64,000 bases of DNA from Pseudoduganella guangdongensis (GTDB lineage: Bacteria > Pseudomonadota > Gammaproteobacteria > Burkholderiales > Burkholderiaceae_D): assembly GCF_009857475.1 (NCBI RefSeq), contig NZ_WWCJ01000009.1, positions 124,001-188,000 of the forward strand, read 5' to 3'. Position 1 is the stretch's first letter. Every line of letters begins with the position of its first letter. The notes under the pieces are model-generated. The model was not told the DNA's origin, searched no databases, and worked only from the letters and a program-made list of their open reading frames with translations. Positions 49,979-58,190 of this stretch are shown here, piece by piece. The position numbers were made by a program, and so were the translations under genes.

Positions 49979-50869
49979 TTAACTGGCATCGCATGATTGC
50001 AACCAGGCCAGCAGGGCGGCGGCGACGCCGTCGGGCTGTTCCCGTTGCGGGAAGTGGCCGACGCCGGCCAGCAGCGCGCGGTGGTAGGGGCCGCTGAACA
50101 GATGCTCGCGCTGCTCCGAGGTTTGCGGGCTGTTGGCGCCGTCTTCGCTGCCGTGCAGGGTGAGGGTGGGCACGCTGATGACGGTTTCGCGCCGCAGGCG
50201 GTCTTCCTGCAGCGCGTAGTGCGGGTCGCCGGCGGCCAGGCCCCAGCGGTGGCGGTAGGAGTGCAGGGTGACATCGACCCAGTCCGGGTTATCCCAGGCG
50301 TGCAGGGTGTCGTGGAAGACGCCTTCGCCGAAGTGCCAGGAGGGCGACCAGGTGCGCCACAACAGGTGGGCCAGCTCGCGCCGTTCCTTGCGCAGGGCTT
50401 CGGCGCCGCGTTCGGTGGCCATATACCATTGGTACCAGTAATTGCGGGCTTGATGCAGGCTCAGGATTTGCTGCGGGTCGTTGCTGCCCCAGCCCACGGA
50501 CAGGGCCATGCAGCGCAGTATGCGCTGCGGCGCGAGCAGGGCGGCGTTGTAGGCGGCGCGCGCGCCCCAGTCGTGGCCGATGACGTTGAAGCGTTCAATG
50601 CCGAGCGCGCTGGCAAAGTCCAGCAAGTCCTGCGCCAGGGCGCTCAACTGGCCGCTGCGCGGCGTGGCGGGATCGAGGAAGCGGGTGTCTCCAAAACCGC
50701 GCAGGCTGGGCACCAGCAGGCGGTAGCCGCCTTGTGCCAGCGCGGGCAGGATGCCGTCCCAGGTGTGCAGGTCGTCGGGCCAGCCGTGCAGCAGGATGAT
50801 GGGCTCGCCCCGCGGCGCGCCATGCTGGCGGTAGGCGATGCGCAAGCGGTCGGTGTTCACGAATTCCAT
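49979..50869 (-). CDS. Alpha/beta hydrolase, epoxide-hydrolase-like
   Basis: The 296-residue cytoplasmic protein has the alpha/beta hydrolase landmarks LLHGWPDDLHTWD, the nucleophile elbow GHDWGARAAYNAAL (Asp in place of Ser, as in epoxide hydrolases and dehalogenases), an acid in LHGSEDGANS and GVGHFPQREQP near the end with the catalytic His. Asp as nucleophile argues for an epoxide hydrolase or haloalkane-dehalogenase type. ATG 50869 follows GAGGAGG. It is divergent from trxC. Confidence 0.88.
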   Translation of the reverse strand: MEFVNTDRLRIAYRQHGAPRGEPIILLHGWPDDLHTWDGILPALAQGGYRLLVPSLRGFGDTRFLDPATPRSGQLSALAQDLLDFASALGIERFNVIGHDWGARAAYNAALLAPQRILRCMALSVGWGSNDPQQILSLHQARNYWYQWYMATERGAEALRKERRELAHLLWRTWSPSWHFGEGVFHDTLHAWDNPDWVDVTLHSYRHRWGLAAGDPHYALQEDRLRRETVISVPTLTLHGSEDGANSPQTSEQREHLFSGPYHRALLAGVGHFPQREQPDGVAAALLAWLQSCDAS

Positions 50870-50933
50870 GATGCCTCCTCCTGGCCGGGTGTGGCGTGCC
50901 CTCGGCATTATATGCCTGCGCTATACTGCGGCA

Positions 50934-51368
50934 ATGGAAAACCTGCATATCGTTTGCCCGCATTGCGACGGGGTTAACCGGGTGCCCGCAGTGCGCCTGG
51001 AAGAGGGGCCGACTTGCGGCAAGTGCCAGCGCGAGCTGTTTACCGGCCGTCCGGCGGATTTGTCGACGGCGCGCTTTCTCAAGCATATAGAGCGCAACGA
51101 GATCCCGGTGCTGGTGGATTTCTGGGCGCCGTGGTGCGGGCCGTGCCGTCAAATGGCGCCGTTCTATGAGCAGGCGGCCAAGAAGCTGGAGCCTTACTTC
51201 CGCGTGGTGAAGGTGAATACCGAGGCGGAGCCGCAACTGGCGGGGCAGTTTGCCATCCGCAGCATTCCGACGCTGGCGCTGTTCAAGGGCGGGCGTGAGA
51301 TGGCGCGCCAGCCGGGCGCGATGGACGCCAACAGCATCATCGCCTGGGTGCAGCAGCATTTGCGGTAA
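50934..51368 (+). CDS. trxC: Thioredoxin 2 (TrxC) with N-terminal zinc ribbon
   Basis: This 144-residue thioredoxin has a zinc-binding N-terminal segment with Cys8, Cys11, Cys28 and Cys31 and the active site WCGPC at residues 67-71 (VLVDFWAPWCGPCRQMAPF), plus IRSIPTLALFKGG with the cis-Pro. TrxC is a stress-type thioredoxin regulated by peroxide sensors in many bacteria. ATG 50934 places the zinc ribbon immediately after the start, as in E. coli TrxC (139 residues). Confidence 0.95.
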   Translation: MENLHIVCPHCDGVNRVPAVRLEEGPTCGKCQRELFTGRPADLSTARFLKHIERNEIPVLVDFWAPWCGPCRQMAPFYEQAAKKLEPYFRVVKVNTEAEPQLAGQFAIRSIPTLALFKGGREMARQPGAMDANSIIAWVQQHLR

Positions 51369-51396
51369 GCTGCGCCGCAATTAATAAACTTTTTCG

Positions 51397-51425
51397 TTTA
51401 CTTATTGTCGAGCCCGCCCTATAGT
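51397..51425 (+). promoter_or_regulatory. Possible sigma-70 promoter of the MFS gene
   Basis: TTTACT, a 17-base spacer and TATAGT lie just before the gene; the -10 box would put the transcript start only a base or two before the ATG, so either the message is leaderless or the signal is fortuitous. TAAAC and GTTTA arms around the -35 region could be an operator. Confidence 0.3.
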
Positions 51426-51432
51426 GGAGGGC

Positions 51433-52668
51433 ATGAACCAATTCCTCCTGATCGCAGCGACCTGCCTGCTGGGACTTTTGTCCACCACCGGCGCCTCGCT
51501 GCCTTATCCCATCCTGCCGCCGCTGTTCGCGGCGGAGGCGCCCAACGCTTTCAATAACTTCCTGGGCTTGCCGCCCAAGCTCTTGTTCGGCATCGCGCTG
51601 ACGGTGAACCCGATCGGCCTGGTGATCGGCTCGGCGCTGCTGGGGCCCTTATCGGACCGTTACGGGCGGCGCCCGATCCTGCTGGCGACCGCGCTGGGCG
51701 CGGCGGCGGGCCATGCGCTGACGGCGCTGGCGCTGGTCATGCAGTCCTATCCGCTGTTCATCCTGGCGCGCTTCGGCACCGGGCTGCTGGAGGGGAATGG
51801 CGCGGTGGCGCGGGCCCTGGTGGCGGAGAAGCTGGAGGGGCCGCAGCGCCTGCGCGCGCTGTCGCTGGTGAACGGTTCGCTGCACCTGGGCTGGCTGGTG
51901 GGGCCGGTGCTGGCGGGCTTCACGCTGGGCTTCGGCATTACGGTGCCGTTCTGGGTGGCGGTGGCGGCGCTGATCCTGGCGGCGGCGCTGGTGGCGTTCA
52001 CCGTGCCGCGCGCGGCGGCGGCGCCAAATGACGGCGCGTCGTGGTGGCAGGTGGCGCGCAAGCATCATGCGATGAACTTGCTGCGTTTCCCGGAACTGCG
52101 CACGCTGTTCATCGTGCAGTTGGCGCTGACCTGCGGCATAACGGGCTTTTACGAGTACTACCCATTGTGGCTGGTGGAGCAGGGCGGCTACGATGCGCGC
52201 GGCATTGCCACTATCAATATGGCGATGTGCGCGATCATGACGCTGGCGGCGATTATCGCGGGGCGCCAGAGCCGGATGGAGCCGCTGCACCGCGCCAGCT
52301 GGCTGGCTTTCGGGCTGGCGGCTGCGGTGGCAGGCGTGGCGCTGGGTAACCTGTGGGTGGGCATGATTGCGATCTGCCTGTTCGGTTTGCCCAATGCCTT
52401 CTATAACGCCACGGTGCAGTCGTGGGCAGCGGACCGCTTTGCGGCGCACGGCCAGGGTTCCGTCATGGGGCTGCTGTCGATGACCTTCTGCTTTGCCAAT
52501 ATCGTGATGGCGGCGATCGGCTCGGTGTTGACGCTGGTCGATACGCGCCTGATCCTGCTGCTGGGGGCGGTGCTGGCGGCGTGGGCGGGCTGGCGTTTGC
52601 GCGGCTGGCGCAAGGAGCTGGCGCTGCAGCCGGCGCCGCGCGCACAGGCGGAAGGAGCGCGGGCATGA
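51433..52668 (+). CDS. MFS transporter
   Basis: The 411-residue protein has about twelve membrane segments and the MFS loop signature GPLSDRYGRRPILL between helices 2 and 3. ATG 51433 follows GTGGAGG. Its stop overlaps the next gene's start (ATGA), so the transporter and the Fe-S-type regulator form a pair. The substrate cannot be told from the sequence. Confidence 0.88.
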   Translation: MNQFLLIAATCLLGLLSTTGASLPYPILPPLFAAEAPNAFNNFLGLPPKLLFGIALTVNPIGLVIGSALLGPLSDRYGRRPILLATALGAAAGHALTALALVMQSYPLFILARFGTGLLEGNGAVARALVAEKLEGPQRLRALSLVNGSLHLGWLVGPVLAGFTLGFGITVPFWVAVAALILAAALVAFTVPRAAAAPNDGASWWQVARKHHAMNLLRFPELRTLFIVQLALTCGITGFYEYYPLWLVEQGGYDARGIATINMAMCAIMTLAAIIAGRQSRMEPLHRASWLAFGLAAAVAGVALGNLWVGMIAICLFGLPNAFYNATVQSWAADRFAAHGQGSVMGLLSMTFCFANIVMAAIGSVLTLVDTRLILLLGAVLAAWAGWRLRGWRKELALQPAPRAQAEGARA

Positions 52669-53285
52669 ATACGGCCGATCAGATCCTGTTCCTGCTGAAG
52701 ACGCGCGGGCCGCGCACGGCGCAGCAGCTGGCCGACTTGCTGCAACTGACGTCGATGGGGGCGCGGCGCCAGCTGGAGGCGGCCGAGGCTTTGGGCCTGG
52801 TGCGCTTTGAGGATGTGGCGGAGAAGGTGGGCCGCCCGTCGCGCCGCTGGCTGCTGACGGAGGCGGGCCATGCGCGCTTCCCGGACCGCCATGCGGACCT
52901 GACGCTGCAGCTGATTACCCAGGTGCGCGGTCTGTTCGGCGAGGAGGGTATGGAGAAGCTGATCACGGCGCGCGAACAGGTGACCGAGGCGGCCTACCGC
53001 GCTGCCATCGGCACGGCGCCGGACCTGGCGCAGCGGGTGGCGGCGCTGGCGCTGGCGCGCGATGCGGAGGGCTATATGGCGGAGGTGGCGCAGGCCGACG
53101 ACGGTGCGCTGCTGCTGGTGGAGAACCATTGCCCGATCTGCGCGGCGGCGCGCGAGTGCCAGAATTTCTGCCGCTCGGAGCTGCAGGTGTTCCAGCGTGT
53201 GCTGGGGCCGGACGCCAGCGTGGAGCGCGCCGAACATTTGCTGTCCGGCGCGCGGCGCTGCGTGTACCGCATCAAGCCGGTTTAG
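52665..53285 (+). CDS. COG2345-type HTH regulator with Fe-S-like cysteine cluster (SufR-like)
   Basis: The 206-residue protein has an N-terminal winged helix (TADQILFLLKTRGPRTAQQL, LTSMGARRQLEAAEALGL) and a C-terminal region with four cysteines at 156, 159, 165 and 169 (CPICAAARECQNFC, spacing CxxC-x5-C-x3-C) next to a conserved His-Glu, typical of Fe-S-sensing relatives of SufR. It is coupled to the MFS gene by a four-base overlap and is probably its regulator. Its 3' end overlaps the convergent emr-like operon by 14 bases. Confidence 0.8.
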   Translation: MNTADQILFLLKTRGPRTAQQLADLLQLTSMGARRQLEAAEALGLVRFEDVAEKVGRPSRRWLLTEAGHARFPDRHADLTLQLITQVRGLFGEEGMEKLITAREQVTEAAYRAAIGTAPDLAQRVAALALARDAEGYMAEVAQADDGALLLVENHCPICAAARECQNFCRSELQVFQRVLGPDASVERAEHLLSGARRCVYRIKPV

Positions 53286-54822
53286 GCACGGACAAGGTAC
53301 GCTGCCAGGCCATCAGTGCGGCCAGGCCCAGGCCGACGAAGACCAGCAGGCGGAAGTACTCCAGTTGCGCCAGCAGGGCGGCTTGCTGGTTCAGGGTTTG
53401 CGCCAGCTGGCCCAGGGCCAGTTGGGCGGCGCCGTGCGCGCCGTTTGCACTGGCGAACCAGGTGCCGAGCTGTTCCAGCTGGCGGCTCATCTCCACATCG
53501 CCGCTCACAAAGCGGCGGTTCAATAGCGCGTAGTGTTCGGCGGTGCGCCACTGCAGCAGCAGGTTGGCGCCGGCCACGCCGAGCGCGGTGCCGAATTGCG
53601 CCAGCATGTTCTTGACTTGCTGGGCGTGGAAGAAGGCGACCGGGTCGTCCTGGAACTCGGTGAAGCCGTGGATCGCCGTGGTGGCCAGGATCAGGACGAT
53701 GAACATGCCGTACAGGCCGATGGCGGGCAGCACGTGGCGCCACAGGTCGGCCTCCAGGGTCAGGCCGGAGAGCAGCCAGCCGAACAGAGCGAGCGCACCG
53801 AAGCCGGCGACATAGAATTTCTGCGGGCTGGGCGCGGTGCGGATGATGCGCAGCTTGAGGAAGAAGACGGCGATGCTGGCTGTGAGGCCGATGGCCTGCA
53901 CCGTGCCGGCCACGTGCCAGGGGAAGCCGAGGGCGCGTTGCACCAGGGACGGCAGCATGGTGTTGTTCGCCCCCAGCACCATATAGCCGACCGTGAATAC
54001 GCCGAGCGCCGTCAGGTAGCGGCGGCGCGCCAGTTGGCGCAGGCGCAGCAGCGGGCGTTCGTGGCCGTGCTGGTGCCAGGCGAACCAGACCACCGCCGCA
54101 ACCCCGGCCGCCGTCAGGGCGAGCAGGTAGGGCAGGGTGCTGTAAAAATCGTATAGGGCGCGCTGCACCGCGAACAGGGCCAGGAAGCTGCCGCCCGCCA
54201 TCACCAGCAGGGGACCGAAGTGGGCGTGGGTGTGGCTCTCTTCGGGCAGGGGTTCGTCGGGCAGGGTGATGGCGGCGAGGAAGGCGGCCAGCAGGGCCAA
54301 TGCGGCGAGCAGCACGAAGATGCCGTTCCACCAGTCGGCGCCGACGAATTGCGCGACGATCCAGGGCGCGGCGGAAATGGCGCAGGACAGGCCCAGGGCG
54401 AAGGCGATGATGCCTTTGATGCGCGCGGGGCTGGGCGGGATCAGGTTGACCAGCATGCGGGCGCTGGTCATGAAGGCGGCGCCGCCCATGCCCATTACCA
54501 GGCGGCCCAGCAGGAACTGCGGGAAGCTGGTGGCGAGGCCGCTGATGCCGGCGCCGGTCAGGAAGAAGGCAATCGAGAGCAGGATGAAACGGCGCCAGCC
54601 CAGGCGTTCGATGAACCAGCGCATCTTGGCGATGGCGGTGATGGCCACCGCGGCGTAGGCGGCGGTGACGATGCTGTACTCCTCGGGCGAGGCGTTGATC
54701 TGCCCCGAGATCGGGCTGGCGCCGAAGGCCAGCATGCCCGATTGCAGGAACTCGATGACGGTCAGGGTGAAGATGGTCGCCAGCAGGAGCTTCATGCGCG
54801 GCAAGGGCGCGGGGTTTTCCAT
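53272..54822 (-). CDS. MFS drug exporter of EmrB (DHA2) type
   Basis: The 516-residue protein has about fourteen hydrophobic segments as in the DHA2 family, and SAYAAVAITAIAKMRWFIER-like early loop plus GRLVMGMGGAAFM. Together with the HlyD-type adaptor and outer-membrane factor upstream it forms a tripartite pump. It is the last of four genes and starts one base into the adaptor's stop codon. The Arg/Pro motifs of the usual DHA2 A-loop are partly degenerate. Confidence 0.86.
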   Translation of the reverse strand: MENPAPLPRMKLLLATIFTLTVIEFLQSGMLAFGASPISGQINASPEEYSIVTAAYAAVAITAIAKMRWFIERLGWRRFILLSIAFFLTGAGISGLATSFPQFLLGRLVMGMGGAAFMTSARMLVNLIPPSPARIKGIIAFALGLSCAISAAPWIVAQFVGADWWNGIFVLLAALALLAAFLAAITLPDEPLPEESHTHAHFGPLLVMAGGSFLALFAVQRALYDFYSTLPYLLALTAAGVAAVVWFAWHQHGHERPLLRLRQLARRRYLTALGVFTVGYMVLGANNTMLPSLVQRALGFPWHVAGTVQAIGLTASIAVFFLKLRIIRTAPSPQKFYVAGFGALALFGWLLSGLTLEADLWRHVLPAIGLYGMFIVLILATTAIHGFTEFQDDPVAFFHAQQVKNMLAQFGTALGVAGANLLLQWRTAEHYALLNRRFVSGDVEMSRQLEQLGTWFASANGAHGAAQLALGQLAQTLNQQAALLAQLEYFRLLVFVGLGLAALMAWQRTLSVPKPA

Positions 54823-55949
54823 TACTGCACCCGCTGGCTGCCGACGTTGGCGGCGATGATGCGGGCCACGGCCTTGTCGGCGTCTTCCAGTTCGTGCGCG
54901 AAGACGTCGGTCTGGTAGCCTTTGCGGCTGTCGGCGGCAAGCGGCGCTACCGGGCTGGCGGTATCGACCTGCACCCGCATGGACAGGCCGAGCTTGAGCG
55001 GGTGGGCCGCCAGTTCCTTCTGGTCCAGCGCAATGCGCACCGGTACGCGCTGCACCACCTTGATCCAGTTGCCGCTGGCATTCTGTGCCGGGAGCAGGGC
55101 GAAGGCGCTGCCGGTGCCCGCCTCCTGCCCGACTACCCGACCTTTATAGCGCACGCTGCGGCCGTACAGGTCGGCCACCAGCTCGACGGCCTGGCCGGCG
55201 CGGATATTGCGCAGCTGCGATTCCTTGAAATTGGCGCTGACCCACATCTGCTCCGGCGGCACGATGGACATGACGGCGCTGCCGGCGCTGACGCGCTGGC
55301 CGATCTGCACATTGCGCTTGCTGACATGGCCGCTGACCGGCGCGCGCACCGTGGTGCGGCTGGCGCTGACATACGCGTCGCGCAGCGCGGCAACGGCGGC
55401 TTGCACGTCGGGGTGGCTGGCGATGCTGGTCTGGTCGACCAGGGCTTGCGAGCTGGCCAGCTGCTGCTCGGCCACCGACATGGCGGCTTGCGCGGCGCGC
55501 ACGGCATCTTCGGCGTGGCGCAGGTCTTCGCCGGAAACGGCGCCGCTGCTGGCCAGTTGCTGGCGGCGCGCCAGGTCGGACTGCACTTTGGAGAGGTCGG
55601 TGGCGCGCAGGGTGACATTGGCTATTTGCTGGGTGGCGTTGGCGAACTGCACGCGCACCTGGCGCACGGCGCGCGAGAGCTGGGCTTCGGCGCGCGCCAC
55701 GGCCAGTTGGGCGTCCACTTCGTTCAGGTGCACCAGGGGCTGGCCGGCCTGCACGTAATCGGTATTGTCGGCGGCGATCAGGGTGACGCTGCCGCCCACT
55801 TGCGGCGTGACCTGCACGATATTGCCTTCGACATAGGCGTCTTCGGTCGATTCGGAGCGCGCAGTACTGCCCATGATCCAGGCGGCGCCGGCCACGCCGG
55901 CAAAGAGGATGGCGGCAGCGCCGGCGTAGATTTTCTTTTGCGTGTTCAT
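54822..55949 (-). CDS. HlyD/EmrA-type membrane fusion protein
   Basis: The 375-residue periplasmic adaptor has one N-terminal membrane anchor (residues about 7-27), a lipoyl-like domain (VEGNIVQVTPQVGGSVTLIA, then VRAPVSGHVSKRNVQIGQRV) and a coiled-coil hairpin between them (residues about 85-190). This is the EmrA layout. ATG 55949 is used; GTG 55958 would add three residues. It bridges the MFS exporter and the outer-membrane factor of the same operon. Confidence 0.9.
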   Translation of the reverse strand: MNTQKKIYAGAAAILFAGVAGAAWIMGSTARSESTEDAYVEGNIVQVTPQVGGSVTLIAADNTDYVQAGQPLVHLNEVDAQLAVARAEAQLSRAVRQVRVQFANATQQIANVTLRATDLSKVQSDLARRQQLASSGAVSGEDLRHAEDAVRAAQAAMSVAEQQLASSQALVDQTSIASHPDVQAAVAALRDAYVSASRTTVRAPVSGHVSKRNVQIGQRVSAGSAVMSIVPPEQMWVSANFKESQLRNIRAGQAVELVADLYGRSVRYKGRVVGQEAGTGSAFALLPAQNASGNWIKVVQRVPVRIALDQKELAAHPLKLGLSMRVQVDTASPVAPLAADSRKGYQTDVFAHELEDADKAVARIIAANVGSQRVQ

Positions 55950-55961
55950 TTTGTTCACCGC

Positions 55962-57377
55962 TCAGTAGCCGCCGCCCAGGGCGCGGACAAGGTTCATATC
56001 GAGGTCGAAGGCGCGCGCGTCAAAGTCGATGCGGGCGCGCTGCTGCGCCAGCACCTGGTTCTGTGCGGCCAGCACTTGCAGGTAGTTGCCCAGGCCGGAC
56101 TGGTAGCGCTGCACGGCCAGCGCGTAGCCTTGCTGGGCGGTGGCCAGGGCTTCGGCCTGGTAGGCGGCGCGCTCCTGCAGCCACTGGATGGAGGTGAGCT
56201 GGCTCACCACGTCGCGCAGGGCGTCGACCAGGGTCTGGTTGTACTGCTCCACGGCCAGGTCGTAGTCGGCGTTGCGCAGGGCCAGGTTGTGCCGCAGACG
56301 GCCGCCGTCGAAGATGGGCAGGGACAGGCCGCCGCCCAGCGCCGATAGCTGGCTGCCGCCTTGCAGGAATTTGCCGAAGCCCAGGCTTTGCAGGCCAACC
56401 AGGCCGGCCAGGTTGAAGCTGGGGTAGAACTGGGCCTGGGCCGCTTTGATGTCCTGCAGTTGCGCTTCCACGCGCCAGCGCTGCGCCACCACGTCGGGCC
56501 GGCGCGCCAGCAGCTCGCTGGGCAGGCTGCCGGGCAGGCCGGCGGGCCGCACTGCCTGCAACTGCGGGCGGGCGATGGCGGCGCCGCGATCGGGGCCGGC
56601 GCCCAGCAGGGCGGCCAGTTGCGTGCGCAGCAGGGCGACCGCTTCCTTGGCGGCGGCGATCTGTTCGCGCGCCACCGGGATGGCGAGTTCGGCCTGTTTC
56701 AGGTCCACGCTGGAATCGAGTTGCGCGGCGACGCGCTGGCGCGTCAGCTGCAGCACGTGCTCGCGCTGTTTGAGCACGGACTGCGCCAGTTCAAGCTGTG
56801 CGTGCGCTTGCGACAGGCGCAGGTAGGCTTGCGTCACGCCGATTTCCAGCATCAGGCGGCTGGCCTGGGCATCGACTTCGGCGGCGTTGCGGCGGCCGAC
56901 GGCGGCGGCCAGCGCGGCCTCGTGCTTGCCCCAGAAATCCAGTTCGTACGAGAAGTTCAACGTGGCTTCGTTGGACCATTGCCAGCTGCCGGCCAGGGGT
57001 TTGGGCACGCTGCTGTTTGCGCTATACAGCTGGCGCGTGCTGCGCGCGGCGGCGCCCAGTTGCGGCGCGCCGGCTGCTTCGGCCAGGCCTTCGGCGGCCT
57101 GCGCCTGGCGCACGCGGGCCTGGGCGATGCGCAGGTTAGGGCTGCCGGCCAGGGCTTCCGCCACCAGTTGGTCAAGCTGGGCGTCGCCGTAGCGCTGCCA
57201 CCAGTTGGCGGCGGGCCAGGCGGCAGGGCTGACGCGGGCGTCGGCCAGGGTGGCGGCTGCCGCGAGGCGGTCGGCCTGGGCCATGCTGGCTTGCGGGCGC
57301 AGGCCGCCATCGCTGGCGCAGCCGGCCAACAGGGTGGCAGTCGCCATCAGGGTGGCGAAGGTAAATCGGCTTGTCAT
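55962..57377 (-). CDS. Outer-membrane factor lipoprotein (NodT/TolC-like)
   Basis: The 471-residue protein has a lipobox LLAGC at residue 20 and the two OEP repeats of RND/MFS outer-membrane channels (LDQLVAEALAGSPNLRIAQA, NFSYELDFWGKHEAALAAAV, then ELLARRPDVVAQRWRVEAQL, LSLPIFDGGRLRHNLALRN). It lies between the MarR gene and the adaptor gene and completes the pump. The four genes run in one direction with gaps of 12 bases or less. Confidence 0.92.
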   Translation of the reverse strand: MTSRFTFATLMATATLLAGCASDGGLRPQASMAQADRLAAAATLADARVSPAAWPAANWWQRYGDAQLDQLVAEALAGSPNLRIAQARVRQAQAAEGLAEAAGAPQLGAAARSTRQLYSANSSVPKPLAGSWQWSNEATLNFSYELDFWGKHEAALAAAVGRRNAAEVDAQASRLMLEIGVTQAYLRLSQAHAQLELAQSVLKQREHVLQLTRQRVAAQLDSSVDLKQAELAIPVAREQIAAAKEAVALLRTQLAALLGAGPDRGAAIARPQLQAVRPAGLPGSLPSELLARRPDVVAQRWRVEAQLQDIKAAQAQFYPSFNLAGLVGLQSLGFGKFLQGGSQLSALGGGLSLPIFDGGRLRHNLALRNADYDLAVEQYNQTLVDALRDVVSQLTSIQWLQERAAYQAEALATAQQGYALAVQRYQSGLGNYLQVLAAQNQVLAQQRARIDFDARAFDLDMNLVRALGGGY

Positions 57378-57384
57378 GGGCGTC

Positions 57385-57831
57385 CTAACCGTGCAAGGTA
57401 TTGGCTTTGATCCGCAGCAGCATGCTTTGCAGCTGCGCTTCTTCCTCGGGCGTGAAGCCTTGCAGCATGCGCTCGTGGACGCGGCTTACGGCGGCCATCA
57501 GCTGCGGATAGAGGGCGCGGGCGGCGTCGGTCAGCTCCAGGTTCAGGGCGCGCCGGTCGGCGGGGCAGGGCACGCGCCGGATCAGGCCTTTTTCCTCGAC
57601 CCGGTCAAGCAGGCGTTTCATGGCGCCGCTGTCGTAATCGAGGTAGCGCGCGAATTCGCTCAGGGTGTGGGCGCGTTCGTGGGCGATGCCGGCCACCACG
57701 CGGAACTGGGCGCAGGTCAGGCCGAGCGGCTCCAGTTCCTCGCTCAGGTCGTGGAAGGAGGCGTTGCGGGTCTGGCTCAGTAAATAGCCCAGAAAGCCGC
57801 CGCGCAGGGTGTTGAAGGAGGGATCGATCAT
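57385..57831 (-). CDS. MarR-family regulator of the pump operon
   Basis: The 148-residue protein has the MarR winged-helix region (GLTCAQFRVVAGIAHERAH, LSEFARYLDYDSGAMKRLLD, RVEEKGLIRRVPCPADRRAL). It is the first gene of the emr-like operon, and its own promoter contains two perfect palindromes, so it probably represses the operon and is released by toxic compounds. Length and domain order are standard. Confidence 0.93.
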   Translation of the reverse strand: MIDPSFNTLRGGFLGYLLSQTRNASFHDLSEELEPLGLTCAQFRVVAGIAHERAHTLSEFARYLDYDSGAMKRLLDRVEEKGLIRRVPCPADRRALNLELTDAARALYPQLMAAVSRVHERMLQGFTPEEEAQLQSMLLRIKANTLHG

Positions 57832-57841
57832 GGCGTATTTA

Positions 57842-57885
57842 ATTCATTAATGAATCAATTATACTGCCTAGGCAGGGAAAATCAA
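57842..57885 (-). promoter_or_regulatory. Promoter and operator region of the MarR/pump operon
   Basis: On the minus strand TTGATT (plus 57880-57885), a 16-base spacer and TATAAT (plus 57858-57863) form a strong promoter. The spacer holds the perfect 12-bp palindrome CTGCCTAGGCAG (57864-57875), and the perfect 14-bp palindrome ATTCATTAATGAAT (57842-57855) covers the expected start region. Both are suitable MarR sites, so binding would block RNA polymerase. Confidence 0.7.
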
Positions 57886-57932
57886 GAAAAACGTATCTGG
57901 TGTAGAGTGAGCCAAAGCCAAAGGAGGTCGCA

Positions 57933-58190
57933 ATGGACGAAGAAACGAGGCGGCAATTCATTGCCGAAGTGTGGAAGCGCTATGTGGCGGTGCAGGAGTG
58001 GGCGATTGCCAACTGGCCTGACAAGGAGCATCCGCTAAGCAGTGCGGAGTTTGTGGAGGGGAGGAAGGAAATCCTGGGCCTGGGCTTGCCGCCCAACTTG
58101 CGGCCGGGCCGCACCCCGGCCGGCACAGCGCCGGAACCGGAGCAGGGCGGCCCGCAGTATCAGGATGTGACGCCGGCGCCCTGGCCCTGA
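57933..58190 (+). CDS. Small hypothetical protein with strong ribosome site (85 residues)
   Basis: The ORF starts at ATG 57933 after a near-perfect AAAGGAGGT site. The protein begins MDEETRRQFIAEVWKRYVAV and is helical for its first half, then Pro/Gly-rich (LGLPPNLRPGRTPAGTAPEP). The family is not recognised. Its last 31 bases overlap the convergent Bcr/CflA gene. Confidence 0.68.
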   Translation: MDEETRRQFIAEVWKRYVAVQEWAIANWPDKEHPLSSAEFVEGRKEILGLGLPPNLRPGRTPAGTAPEPEQGGPQYQDVTPAPWP

